NCBI GenBank assembly: GCA_029782215.1
Contig: JAKOVD010000049.1
Location: 35,507-99,506, forward strand
Origin: Chloroflexota bacterium
GTDB taxonomy: Bacteria; Chloroflexota; Anaerolineae; J102
DNA: 64,000 bases
Direction: 5' to 3'
Shown here: piece after piece, positions 34,594-43,675 of the stretch
How positions within the stretch are numbered: position 1 is the first letter of the stretch
Layout: the number at the start of each line of letters is the position of its first letter
The notes under the pieces: generated by a model
Databases searched by the model: none
The model's input: the letters and a program-made list of their open reading frames with translations, nothing else
What the model was told of the DNA's origin: nothing
Made by a program: the position numbers and the translations under genes

Positions 34594-36198
34594 ATGATGG
34601 CTAATTCTCAACCCATGGAACTCAAGCGCATCCAACGCATCGAAATGTGCAACATCGTCAAGCGCTTTCCGGGCGTTCTCGCCAACGACGATGTCTGCTT
34701 CGACGTGAACGCAGGCGAAGTGCACGCTCTGCTCGGTGAAAACGGCGCAGGAAAAAGCACGCTCATGCGCCAGCTCTTTGGCCTGTATCGGCCCGATTCG
34801 GGCCAGATCCTCATTGACGGCAAGCCGGTGGAATTTCGTTCGCCGGCTGACGCCATTCACGCCGGCATCGGCATGATCCACCAACACTTCATGCTCGTGC
34901 CCACGCTCACCGTAACGCAGAACGTCGCCCTGGGCCTGCCCTCCTCGCGGGCGCCCCTGCTTGACCTGGACAAGGTCGAGAAGCGCATCCGCACGCTTGC
35001 CGAGGAATACGGCCTCAAGGTCGATCCGGACGCCTACATCTGGCAGCTTTCGGTCGGCGAGCAGCAGCGCGTCGAGATCATCAAAGCGCTCTATCGCGGT
35101 GCGGGCATGCTCATCCTGGACGAGCCGACGGCCGTGCTGACCCCGCAGGAGGTCGACGACCTGTTCGTCACCTTCCGACGGATGGTGAAAGAAGGGCACG
35201 GCCTGGTCTTCATCTCGCACAAGCTGTACGAGGTGCTCGCCATCAGCGATCGGATCACCGTGCTGCGCGACGGCCGGTTCAGCGGCAGTTGCCCGGCCAA
35301 GGGCGTGACGCGCGACGAGCTTGCGCGGATGATGGTGGGTCGCGACATCCAGCGTCCAGCGCCACCGCCCCAAGAAAAGGGGGAGGTCCTGCTGCAAATC
35401 CGCGGGCTGCGAGCCATGGGCGACCGCGGCCTCGAAGTATTGCGAGGCGTCGATCTCGAGATCCGCGGCGGTGAAATCCTGGGTCTGGCTGGCGTCTCCG
35501 GCAACGGACAGCGTGAGCTGGCCGGCTGTCTCGGTGGGCTGCGCAAGGTGACGGGCGGGACGATCACGATCTGCGGGAAAGACCTGACGCACGCATCAGT
35601 GCAGGAACGATTGGCGGCGGGGCAAGCCTTCATCCCGGAAGAGCGCATGCGCGACGGCGCCATCAAGGAGTTCTCCGTGGAGGAGAACCTCTTCCTGCTC
35701 GATCACGCCGCTCCGCAGTTCACCCATGGCATCTTTCTTGATTTCAAACGCATGGCGGCGCATGCCAACAAACTGATCCAAGAGTTTGCCGTGAAGACGC
35801 CCAGCCTCGACACGCCGATCAAAAATTTGTCGGGCGGCAATATCCAGAAGGCGATTATGGCGCGCGAGCTGTCACGCGGGCCGCAGGTCCTGATTGCGGC
35901 GCAGCCTTCGCGCGGCGTCGACATCGGCGCGACCGAGTACATTCACCAACGCCTGCTGCAGCAGCGCGCAGAGGGCAAGGCCATCCTCCTGATTTCCGAA
36001 GACCTGGACGAGGTACTGGCGTTGTCCGACCGGGTCGCCGTCATCTATGAGGGACAGATCATAGGCGTCCTCAAGCGGTTCGAGGCGACCGTCGAGCAGA
36101 TGGGTCTGATGATGGCCGGCGTGTCGAAAGAGGAGGCCCTGGGGCTTCCAACGCCGGCCGGCGCCCAATCCGAGCCAACGGGACACGGAGGAGCTTGA
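34594..36198 (+). CDS. Nucleoside ABC transporter ATPase with two nucleotide-binding domains
   Basis: About 534 residues, NupA/RbsA-like. The first domain has GENGAGKST, signature LSVGEQQR and [12 protein letters not shown]. The second is degenerate at Walker A (GVSGNGQRE), with LSGGNIQK and a changed Walker B ([12 protein letters not shown]), as is usual for this family. It energises the two permeases upstream. The ATGATG at 34594 follows AGGGAGC; an in-frame ATG at 34543 lies inside the repeat hairpin. The stop overlaps the next start by one base (TGATG). Confidence 0.95.
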   Translation: MMANSQPMELKRIQRIEMCNIVKRFPGVLANDDVCFDVNAGEVHALLGENGAGKSTLMRQLFGLYRPDSGQILIDGKPVEFRSPADAIHAGIGMIHQHFMLVPTLTVTQNVALGLPSSRAPLLDLDKVEKRIRTLAEEYGLKVDPDAYIWQLSVGEQQRVEIIKALYRGAGMLILDEPTAVLTPQEVDDLFVTFRRMVKEGHGLVFISHKLYEVLAISDRITVLRDGRFSGSCPAKGVTRDELARMMVGRDIQRPAPPPQEKGEVLLQIRGLRAMGDRGLEVLRGVDLEIRGGEILGLAGVSGNGQRELAGCLGGLRKVTGGTITICGKDLTHASVQERLAAGQAFIPEERMRDGAIKEFSVEENLFLLDHAAPQFTHGIFLDFKRMAAHANKLIQEFAVKTPSLDTPIKNLSGGNIQKAIMARELSRGPQVLIAAQPSRGVDIGATEYIHQRLLQQRAEGKAILLISEDLDEVLALSDRVAVIYEGQIIGVLKRFEATVEQMGLMMAGVSKEEALGLPTPAGAQSEPTGHGGA

Positions 36199-37109
36199 TG
36201 GAAGAGCGGATTAGCTACGCGCGGGCGCAAAGCATCCCGCACGCAGTGGAGCTATTGAACGAACCCGGTGTTCGCAGCCGGGTGCTGGCGGGGGGGACGG
36301 ATCTCGTGCTGCTGATGCGCGAGGAACGGCACCTGCCCGCCGGCAGCGGGTTCGACCGCGTGGTGGACATCACCCTCGCCCCCGATCTGCACGAAATCCG
36401 CCGTCGCAGTGACCCCGTCACCGGCGACACCGTCATGATCGGTGCCGCGGCGACTTTTAGCGAAGTCATCGATTCGCCGGTGGTGCGGGAGACGGCGCCG
36501 CTGCTCGTCGGAGCCTGTCATTTGGTCGGCGCACCTCAGATCCGCAACATGGGCACCTTGGGCGGCAATGTCGCCAACGCGGCTGCCTGTGCAGACTCGC
36601 TGCCGGCGCTGGTGTGCCTTGACGCGACGGTGCACGCGCTGACAGGCGAGGGACCGCTGGCGTGGTCTGTATCAGATTTCGTGATTCGACCGAACCGGAC
36701 GAAGCTGCCCGCCGGCGCTCTGCTGACGGGGATCAGCTACCACGTCCCTGCGGCGGGCAACCGCCAGGTATTCCTCAAGCTGGGCCGCCGCAACGCGCTG
36801 GCGATCTCGCGCCTGACCGTGGCCGTGATCGGTCGGCTTGATGGGCAGGGCAAGGTGGCAGAAATCCGCCTCGTGCCGGGTTCCGCCACGCCGCAGATCC
36901 GGCGGTTCCCGCTGGCGGAGGCTCACCTGCTCGGCCAGACGCCGACCGCTGCGCTCTGCCAGGAAGCCGCGCACGTGGCGGTGGAGGAAATGACTGCGAT
37001 CACGGGCAAGCGCTGGTCGAGCGAATTCAAGGAGCCGGCGCTCTTCTCGATGATCGCGCGTGCGTTCATGCAGGTTTTTAATCTGGCGGGCAACGGGAGG
37101 ACGGCGTGA
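36198..37109 (+). CDS. xdhB: Xanthine dehydrogenase family FAD-binding subunit
   Basis: 303 residues of the CoxM/XdhB family. The FAD-binding signature is RVLAGGTDLVLLMRE near residue 30, with RNMGTLGGNVANAAACADSLPAL near 120, and a C-terminal CO-dehydrogenase flavoprotein domain with KLGRRNALAISRLTVAV. It passes electrons from the molybdenum centre through Fe-S clusters to FAD and an acceptor. It starts at ATG 36198 overlapping the ATPase stop and ends in a GTGA overlap with the Fe-S subunit. The linkage to a nucleoside importer supports a purine substrate. Confidence 0.93.
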   Translation: MEERISYARAQSIPHAVELLNEPGVRSRVLAGGTDLVLLMREERHLPAGSGFDRVVDITLAPDLHEIRRRSDPVTGDTVMIGAAATFSEVIDSPVVRETAPLLVGACHLVGAPQIRNMGTLGGNVANAAACADSLPALVCLDATVHALTGEGPLAWSVSDFVIRPNRTKLPAGALLTGISYHVPAAGNRQVFLKLGRRNALAISRLTVAVIGRLDGQGKVAEIRLVPGSATPQIRRFPLAEAHLLGQTPTAALCQEAAHVAVEEMTAITGKRWSSEFKEPALFSMIARAFMQVFNLAGNGRTA

Positions 37110-37636
37110 AGATCCGGTTTACTCTGAACGGCGAGCCCGTGAGTGTGGAAGCGCCAGCGCATATCAGCCTGCTGCACATGCTGCGAGACTACATAGGACT
37201 GACCGGCACGAAGGAGGGCTGCGACGTCGGCGAATGTGGCGCCTGCAGCGTGCTGCTCGACGGCAAGTTGGTCAACTCGTGCCTTGTCTTGGCGCCGCAG
37301 GCGGGCGGACGCACCGTCGTCACCATCGAAGGGGTGCGCGGCGCCGATGGCGGACCGAACGACCTGCAGCAGAATTTCATCGACCACGGCGCGGTGCAGT
37401 GCGGGTATTGCATTCCCGGCATGGTGCTGGCGGGCGAGGCGCTGCTGGCCAGGACGCTCACGCCGACCCGGGCCGAGACCCGGGAGGCGCTTTCCGGCAA
37501 TCTTTGCCGCTGCACCGGTTACCAGCAGATCGTGGACGCGATCGAGGCGACGGCTGCCGAACGCCGTAGCGGCGCGGCGGGCCGCAGCACCGCTGCGGAG
37601 CCGGTCGCCCAGCCCGCGGAGGTGGTCCATGGCTGA
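37106..37636 (+). CDS. xdhC: Xanthine dehydrogenase family 2Fe-2S subunit
   Basis: 176 residues starting with GTG. The first 2Fe-2S cluster motif is GCDVGECGAC followed by a later Cys (NSCLVL); the second is CGYC with CRCTG. This is the complete CoxS/XdhC pattern. The last 25 residues are a low-complexity tail. It overlaps the FAD subunit by 4 nt and the molybdenum subunit by 8 nt, so the three subunits are translated together. Confidence 0.95.
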   Translation: MKIRFTLNGEPVSVEAPAHISLLHMLRDYIGLTGTKEGCDVGECGACSVLLDGKLVNSCLVLAPQAGGRTVVTIEGVRGADGGPNDLQQNFIDHGAVQCGYCIPGMVLAGEALLARTLTPTRAETREALSGNLCRCTGYQQIVDAIEATAAERRSGAAGRSTAAEPVAQPAEVVHG

Positions 37637-39992
37637 GTTCCAGTACATCGGTAAGCCAACGGAGCGCGTCGATGCGCTCGACAAGGTGTTGGGGACCGCC
37701 AAGTACGCGGGGGATTACCGTCTGCCCGGTATGCTGCACGCCCGCTGCCTGCGCAGCGAGCTCCCGCATGCGCGCATCGTCCGGCTGGACGTGACGCCCG
37801 CGCTGCAGGTGCCCGGCGTCTGTGCGGCAATTACGGGCGAGGATTATGTCAATCACGGCAATTTCGGTTACCCGGTTGCGGACATGTACATGCTCGCACA
37901 CGAGCGCGTGCGCTACGTCGGCGATGCGATCGCAGCCGTCGCTGCCGAGGACGAAGAGTCGCTCGCAGCCGGCCTCGCAGCGATCATCTGTGAGCTCGAG
38001 CCCCTGCCGGGCGTCTTCGATCCTGAAGAAGCGCTGCAGCCAGATGCCACGCTCGTCGGCGAGCAGCCCTGGGATTCGCCCACCGAACCGCGCGGCAACC
38101 TGCTGGTGACGCACATCGTCCGCAAGGGCGACCCGGACTCACTCCTGGCGGCATCCGAGGTGGTGCTCGACGAGCACTACAGCACGGCCCACCAGGAGCA
38201 CGCCTACATCGAGACCGAAGCAGCGGTGGCCGTCCCCTGGCCCAATGGCAGCGGCGTTACGGTGTACTCACCAAGCCAGAGCCCGTTCAACGACCGCAAC
38301 AATCTGTGCAAGGTGCTGGGACTCGGCGTGGAGAACGTGCGCGTGATCCAGCCCCCCGTCGGGGGCGCGTTCGGCGGCAAGGACGACCAGCTCTACCAGA
38401 CCAGCGGCCAGGTGGCCAGGCTTGCCCTGCTCACCGGACGCCCGGTCCGAATGGCGTTCCACCGCGAAGAGTCGATGATCTTTTCCTACAAGCGCAACCC
38501 CATGCGCGTGCACATCCGGCTCGGCGCTGACCGCACCGGCAAGCTGCACGCCAGCAAGGTCGACCTCGTGGTGGACAGCGGCGCCTATTCGGCCATCACA
38601 CCGTTTGTGGCCTGGCGCGGCAACATCCACGCCATGGGTGCTTACCGTTACGACGCCTGCCACGTTGACACCCATGTGGCGTACACGAACAACGGCTATA
38701 CGGGAGCGTTCCGCGGATTCGGCAACACGGAAGCCACCGCTTGTATCGAACAGGCCATGGACGAGCTGGCCGACCGCCTGGGCATCGATCCCATCGACCT
38801 GCGCTTGCTGAACGGCCTGCGGCCGGGCGACGAAACCGCTCACGGCCAACGGCTGGGCGACGACGTGGCGCTGATCGAATGCCTGGAGCAGGTGCGCCGT
38901 GTCTCTGACTGGGACCGCAAGCGCCGCGAGTATACGGAGAAGAACGCGGCAGTCGCCGGTGACCCACTGGCCATCCGGCGCGGGATCGGCATCGCCTCCT
39001 TCTTCCACGGCCTGTCGCTCGGCGCGGAAGGCGCCGACTTTGCGGTCAGCACAATCCAGGTGCACGACGACAACTCCCTCAGCCTCACTTCTGGGGTGAC
39101 CGACTACGGCACCGGCTCGCGCACGGTGTTCACCCTCATCGCTGCCGAGGTGCTGGGGCTCAAGCCTGAGCGGATTCATATGTACCGGCCCGATACCGAT
39201 ACGGCCCACGACAGCGGCCCAACCGTCGCCTCGCGCGCTACGGTCGTGGGCGGCAACGCGGTGCGCGTCACGGCCGAGCGACTCAACAGCGTGCTGGTGA
39301 ACGCTGCCTCGGACCTCTTCGGGTGCAGCGCGGCCCAGGTGCTGCGAGACGGCGAGTTCTTCATCGGGCCGCAGGAGGAGCCGGTTGGCTTCGAGGACAT
39401 TGTCAAGCACGCCCGCAAGATAGGCCTGACGCTGTCGGCCCGCGGCCGCTGGGACGCGCCGAACATTCACTGGTCGCTCGAGAGCGGCACGGGCAAGCCC
39501 TACTTCGCTTACCACTACGGCGCCCAAGTGGCGGAAGTGACCGTAGACATGGGCACCGGCAAGGTGAGCGTCGTGAAGATCTGGGCAGCCCACAACACCG
39601 GCACCGTGCTCTTCCCGCAGGGGATCTTGGGTCAGCTCTATGGCGGAATTACGCAGGGCATCGGCTACGCGCTGATGGAGCGAGTGGTCTTCGACCAGGG
39701 CTACATCCAGGCGACTAACTTCGACGAGTACCTGATCCCGACCGCTCTCGATGTGCCCGAAATTGAGGGGCACTTCGTGCAGAAGCCCTTCAGCGCCGGG
39801 CCGTTTGGAGCGAAGAACATCGGCGAGCCGGCCATGGTCCCCACGGCGCCGGCCATTCTGAATGCCATCTATCACGCGACCGGCCGGCGTATCCGTGACT
39901 TGCCGGCAAACCTCGAGCGCGTGCTGCTCGGACACGATCTGCGGCAGCAGGGATCAGACCGGGCATGCAAGCTGGGATTGAAGGCTGGATGA
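37629..39992 (+). CDS. xdhA: Xanthine dehydrogenase family molybdenum-binding subunit
   Basis: 787 residues. Aldehyde oxidase/xanthine dehydrogenase a/b hammerhead domain (about 20-130), then molybdopterin-binding domains with GGAFGGKDDQ near residue 250, AFRGFGNTEA near 360, and GPFGAKNIGEPAM near the C-terminus, whose Glu is the likely catalytic base. It hydroxylates a heteroaromatic ring, most likely hypoxanthine/xanthine given its neighbours, though members of this family also oxidise nicotinate or aldehydes. I chose ATG 37629 (MAEFQYIGKP), as the longer open frame only shadows the Fe-S gene. Confidence 0.94.
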   Translation: MAEFQYIGKPTERVDALDKVLGTAKYAGDYRLPGMLHARCLRSELPHARIVRLDVTPALQVPGVCAAITGEDYVNHGNFGYPVADMYMLAHERVRYVGDAIAAVAAEDEESLAAGLAAIICELEPLPGVFDPEEALQPDATLVGEQPWDSPTEPRGNLLVTHIVRKGDPDSLLAASEVVLDEHYSTAHQEHAYIETEAAVAVPWPNGSGVTVYSPSQSPFNDRNNLCKVLGLGVENVRVIQPPVGGAFGGKDDQLYQTSGQVARLALLTGRPVRMAFHREESMIFSYKRNPMRVHIRLGADRTGKLHASKVDLVVDSGAYSAITPFVAWRGNIHAMGAYRYDACHVDTHVAYTNNGYTGAFRGFGNTEATACIEQAMDELADRLGIDPIDLRLLNGLRPGDETAHGQRLGDDVALIECLEQVRRVSDWDRKRREYTEKNAAVAGDPLAIRRGIGIASFFHGLSLGAEGADFAVSTIQVHDDNSLSLTSGVTDYGTGSRTVFTLIAAEVLGLKPERIHMYRPDTDTAHDSGPTVASRATVVGGNAVRVTAERLNSVLVNAASDLFGCSAAQVLRDGEFFIGPQEEPVGFEDIVKHARKIGLTLSARGRWDAPNIHWSLESGTGKPYFAYHYGAQVAEVTVDMGTGKVSVVKIWAAHNTGTVLFPQGILGQLYGGITQGIGYALMERVVFDQGYIQATNFDEYLIPTALDVPEIEGHFVQKPFSAGPFGAKNIGEPAMVPTAPAILNAIYHATGRRIRDLPANLERVLLGHDLRQQGSDRACKLGLKAG

Positions 39993-40318
39993 GCAGCGAT
40001 CATAGTAGAAATCGGATTTCGCGCCCGGCCGACTGGTCATGCAGAGTCCCGATCAACACCTCCCAACTCCCGGACCCAATTTGAGCCCTTTTCGATACCG
40101 ATGTATTCTAGAAATCGTCAGACATCTGACATCACCTGCTGTTCGTCACGGACTTTCGATCAACAAGTGAGCAATTCACCGCAGATGGCGAAGCGCGGCG
40201 GCCATCACTCTGACATGGGTTCGGTCTTCATAAGGTCGCGGGCGCTTGAATTGCTCTCGAGAATAGCCGCGGCATCAGAGGTGGGTTCGGCCCACCACAG
40301 CCTAGAACGAGGAAAAGA
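39993..40318 (+). promoter_or_regulatory. Promoter region of the ygeY operon
   Basis: A 326-base gap. TTGAGC at 40081-40086 and TATTCT at 40104-40109 with a 17-base spacer form a plausible sigma-70 promoter. A palindrome GTCAGA-CA-TCTGAC follows at 40117-40130, 7 bases after the -10 box. The long leader (about 200 bases) shows no gene. Confidence 0.6.
40117..40130. promoter_or_regulatory. Second predicted GntR operator (GTCAGACATCTGAC)
   Basis: A perfect 14-base palindrome with 6-bp arms around CA. Its half-site GTCAGA(C) is the same as in the GntR promoter operator at 30413-30433, though the spacing is shorter (2 against 5 bases, with arms two bases shorter). Position relative to the -10 box is similar in both promoters. 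Confidence 0.55.
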
Positions 40319-41539
40319 ATGGACAAGTTAGCCGAAGTACGGTCCCGCGTCAACGCGCGGCACGACGAGATGATCCAATTCCTGCGCGACATCTGCGCCA
40401 TCCCCTCCATGAACTCTGAGATTGGCCCGGTGGGCGAGCGCATCCAGCAGGAGATGCGCAAGTTTGGCTGGGAGGATGTGCGCTTTGACAAGATGGGCAA
40501 CACGCTTGGCCGTATCGGCGATGGGCCAAAGGTCATCGTCTACGACTCGCACATCGACACCGTCGGCATCGGCGACCCGCACGAGTGGGAATGGGATCCC
40601 TTTGTGGGCAAGGTTGAAGATGGCCGGCTGTACGCGCGCGGGGCCCTGGATGAGAAGGGCAGCACTCCCGGCATGGTGTACGGCCTGCCCATCGCCCGTG
40701 ACCTGGGCCTGCTCGACGGCTACACCGTCTACTACTTCGGCAATATGGAAGAGTGGTGCGACGGTATTGCCCCGAATGCCTTCGTCGAGGTCGATCCGAA
40801 GATCAAGCCCGACTACGCCGTCATCGGCGAGCCGACGAAGATGCACGTGTATCGCGGCCACAAGGGGCGCATCGAGCTCAAGATCACCGCGCTCGGCCGC
40901 TCTGCGCATGCCGCCTCGCATTACCTCGGCGACAACGCGGTCTATAAGATGATGGCCGTCATCACGCAGATTCGCGAGCTGGACCGGCGAATGCGCTTCG
41001 GCATGGGCTACCACCCGCTCCAAGGCTATCCCTCGATCGCGGTGACCAACGTGGAAGCGCGCACGGCCTCACTGAACGCGGTGCCAGACCAGTTCACCAT
41101 CTACATCGATCGCCGCATCACGAGCAACGAGCCGCACGACGATGTCATCAAGGTCATCGAGGGACTGATCCCGGACTACCTCCAGGACGAGATTCGCGTC
41201 GAGGAGCTGTTCTACGATACCCCATCGTACACGGGCTTTGTCTTCCCCGTCGCCAAGTACTACCCCGCGTATATCCTGGAGGATTCCCATCCTCTCGTCC
41301 GCGCCGGTCTGCTGGCCGGACAACGGGCGTGGGGCCGCGATCCAGGGCTTGGCACCTGGGACTTCTCGACGAACGGCACCTATTGGGCCGGTAAGGCGAA
41401 CATCCCGTCGATCGGGATGGGGCCCGGCGACGAGAAGACGGCTCACATGATGAACGAAAATGTGCCTCTCGAAGAGGTCGTGCGGTGCGCCGAGTGGTAC
41501 GCGCTGCTTCCGCAAGCGATTCGGGAGTGCGAAGGATAG
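40319..41539 (+). CDS. ygeY: YgeY-like M20-family metallohydrolase
   Basis: 406 residues of the M20/ArgE/DapE clan. Metal-site motifs are YDSHIDTVG (first His/Asp), the bridging Asp in ARGALDEKGS, a catalytic Glu pair in GNMEEWCDG, and a C-terminal His in EKTAHMMNENV. YgeY is the hydrolase found with YgeW, carbamate kinase, XDH and YgfK in anaerobic purine/urate-degrading clusters, so it most likely cleaves an amide or ureido intermediate. The start follows GAGGAAAAG. Confidence 0.92.
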   Translation: MDKLAEVRSRVNARHDEMIQFLRDICAIPSMNSEIGPVGERIQQEMRKFGWEDVRFDKMGNTLGRIGDGPKVIVYDSHIDTVGIGDPHEWEWDPFVGKVEDGRLYARGALDEKGSTPGMVYGLPIARDLGLLDGYTVYYFGNMEEWCDGIAPNAFVEVDPKIKPDYAVIGEPTKMHVYRGHKGRIELKITALGRSAHAASHYLGDNAVYKMMAVITQIRELDRRMRFGMGYHPLQGYPSIAVTNVEARTASLNAVPDQFTIYIDRRITSNEPHDDVIKVIEGLIPDYLQDEIRVEELFYDTPSYTGFVFPVAKYYPAYILEDSHPLVRAGLLAGQRAWGRDPGLGTWDFSTNGTYWAGKANIPSIGMGPGDEKTAHMMNENVPLEEVVRCAEWYALLPQAIRECEG

Positions 41540-41668
41540 CCAGGCGGCTGTTTACTGTGAAGACACCAAGGACCGGGGTTGCACCAAGTCAAAGAAGACC
41601 CTAGCGCAGCTTCGTGTCCTTGGTTCTTTTTCGTTTCTCAAATTCCCGTTTTTAGGAGACCTGTATCT

Positions 41669-42649
41669 ATGCGTAGCTTTCTCGGCCGTGACATCCTTGC
41701 GCTAAAGGACTTTGAGCGGCAAGAGTTCTTCCGCGTCTTTGACGTGGCGGAACAGATGGAGCCGATTGCGCGCAATCGGCGCAACGTGGATATGCTTAAA
41801 GACAAGACGCTTGTCACCGCCTTCTACCAGCCATCGACCCGGACGCGTCTGGCACACGAGGCGGCAATGCACCGGCTGGGCGGCCACGTCACCGGCTTCT
41901 CGGATGCCAAAATGACTCGGGCCGGCGACTGGTATCAGGAGTCCATCAAGGACACCGTCAAAATGCTGGAGTTCTACGGCGACGTGATCGTCATGCGTCA
42001 CTACCAGAAAGGTGCGCCGGCCGAAGCCGCGATGTGGTCATCCGTGCCGATCCTGAACGGCGGCGACGGCTGGGGCGAGCATCCGACGCAGATCCTCACG
42101 GATCTGTACACCGTCCTGCAGCAGAAGCACCACATCGACGGGCTGCGGTGGGTGGCGGTCGGCGACATGCGCATGCGGACCATGCATTCGCTCGGCTATG
42201 CGCTCACGCAGTTCGATTGTCCCATCACGTTCGTCGCTCCCGGCGCTGACGACCTGTTTCCTGGATCGCCGGACATGCGTATGCCCGAGGAGTACAAGAA
42301 AGACTTCGCCAGCTATTCACTTGATTTCCGTGAGGCTGAGCACGTCGAGCAGGTCATCGCTGAAGCGGACGTGATCCTTGTGGAACCCGTGATCCAGCCT
42401 GACTACACCAAAGCCCGGCAGGAAGCGGCCACAGACTACAGCCTGACGCCGGCCAACTACAAGATCACCCGCGAGCTCCTGGCCACCAAGGCGAAGCCGG
42501 ATGCGATGCTGCTGCACTCGCTGCCGCGCATGGACGAAATCCCTCTCGATGTCGACACCACCCGCTGGTCACGTTATTGGCAGGAAGCCTTCAACGGCGT
42601 GGTGATGCGCATGGCGCTCCTGGCACTTGTCCTCGGCGCCACCGAATAG
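41669..42649 (+). CDS. Aspartate/ornithine carbamoyltransferase family protein
   Basis: 326 residues. The carbamoyl-phosphate loop is YQPSTRTRLAHE near residue 52, the second carbamoyl-binding element is EHPTQILTDLYT, and the C-terminal substrate loop region is LLHSLPRMDEIPLD. The N-terminal half resembles PyrB-type aspartate transcarbamylase, but there is no pyrimidine context; with carbamate kinase two genes downstream it probably runs as a phosphorolytic enzyme making carbamoyl phosphate from a ureido intermediate. I chose ATG 41669, preceded by AGGAGA; the frame opens earlier without support. It differs strongly from the second carbamoyltransferase next to it. Confidence 0.9.
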   Translation: MRSFLGRDILALKDFERQEFFRVFDVAEQMEPIARNRRNVDMLKDKTLVTAFYQPSTRTRLAHEAAMHRLGGHVTGFSDAKMTRAGDWYQESIKDTVKMLEFYGDVIVMRHYQKGAPAEAAMWSSVPILNGGDGWGEHPTQILTDLYTVLQQKHHIDGLRWVAVGDMRMRTMHSLGYALTQFDCPITFVAPGADDLFPGSPDMRMPEEYKKDFASYSLDFREAEHVEQVIAEADVILVEPVIQPDYTKARQEAATDYSLTPANYKITRELLATKAKPDAMLLHSLPRMDEIPLDVDTTRWSRYWQEAFNGVVMRMALLALVLGATE

Positions 42650-42674
42650 TCAACCGCACCCAAAGGAGAGACAC

Positions 42675-43664
42675 ATGCAAACCTACCTTCACGGCCGTGA
42701 CCTCATCGGCGACCTCGACTTCTCGAAGGAAGAGGTCGAGACCGTCCTCGACCTCGCGTTCGACCTCAAGCGCAAACGGGCCGTTCGCGAGCCGCACCCC
42801 TACCTCAGGGACAAAGTACTGGCGATGCTGTTCTTCTTCAGCAGCACGCGCACCCGCGGCTCCTTCGAAGCCGGCATGGCGCAGCTTGGCGGGCATGGCG
42901 CCTTCATCGAGAGCACGACGACGCAGATCGCGCACGGCGACACTGCCAAGGAAATCGGCGAGATCTTCGGCCGCTACTTCGATGGCATCGCCATCCGCCA
43001 CTGCGACTGGCCTATCGGCAACGCCTACCTGAACGATGTGGCCAAGGCGTCGCGCGTGCCGGTCCTCAACATGCAGTGTGAGATCTATCACCCCTTCCAG
43101 TGCCTTGCGGACTTGATGACCATCATCGAGAAGAAGGGCCGCGACCTCCGCAAGAAGAAGGTCGTCGTCTCGTGGGCGTACGCCGCCTCCTACCTCAAGC
43201 CGATCTCGGTGCCGCAGTCGCTCATCCTCCAGTTGCCGCGCTTCGGCATGGACGTCACCCTGGCCCATCCGCCAGAGTTCCAGCTTATGCCCGAGATCGT
43301 CGGCATGGCCGAGGAACAGGCACGCAAGTTCAAGACGAACTTCGAGATCGTCAGCGACCCGAACGGCATGGACATCGCTTTCAGGGATGCCGACGTTATC
43401 TACGCCAAGTCCTGGGGCCCGCTGCTCACCACCACGGACAAGGACGAAGGCAAGAAGCTCCAGGACAGCTACAAGCACTGGATCACCGACGAGCGCAAGA
43501 TGGGGCTGGCCAAGGACGACGCCATCTACATGCACCCGCTGCCGGCCGACCGGAACATCGAGGTCACGGACGGTGTGATCGACGGCCCGAACTCGGTCGT
43601 CTACGACGAGGCTGAGAACCGCCTGCACGCGCAGAAGGCCGTTATGGCCCTCACCATGGGTTGA
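42675..43664 (+). CDS. ygeW: YgeW-like carbamoyltransferase
   Basis: 329 residues. The carbamoyl-phosphate loop is FFFSSTRTRGSFE and the second element is YHPFQCLADL. Segments such as TQIAHGDTAKEI, VVSWAYAASYLKPISVPQS and RFGMDVTLAHPPEF match the YgeW knotted carbamoyltransferase family, whose natural substrate was long unclear but which is tied to purine degradation. The C-terminus keeps YMHPLPADRNIEVTDGV. AAGGAGAG precedes ATG 42675. Likely partner of carbamate kinase 11 nt downstream. Confidence 0.93.
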   Translation: MQTYLHGRDLIGDLDFSKEEVETVLDLAFDLKRKRAVREPHPYLRDKVLAMLFFFSSTRTRGSFEAGMAQLGGHGAFIESTTTQIAHGDTAKEIGEIFGRYFDGIAIRHCDWPIGNAYLNDVAKASRVPVLNMQCEIYHPFQCLADLMTIIEKKGRDLRKKKVVVSWAYAASYLKPISVPQSLILQLPRFGMDVTLAHPPEFQLMPEIVGMAEEQARKFKTNFEIVSDPNGMDIAFRDADVIYAKSWGPLLTTTDKDEGKKLQDSYKHWITDERKMGLAKDDAIYMHPLPADRNIEVTDGVIDGPNSVVYDEAENRLHAQKAVMALTMG

Positions 43665-43675
43665 GAGGTTCGCTG

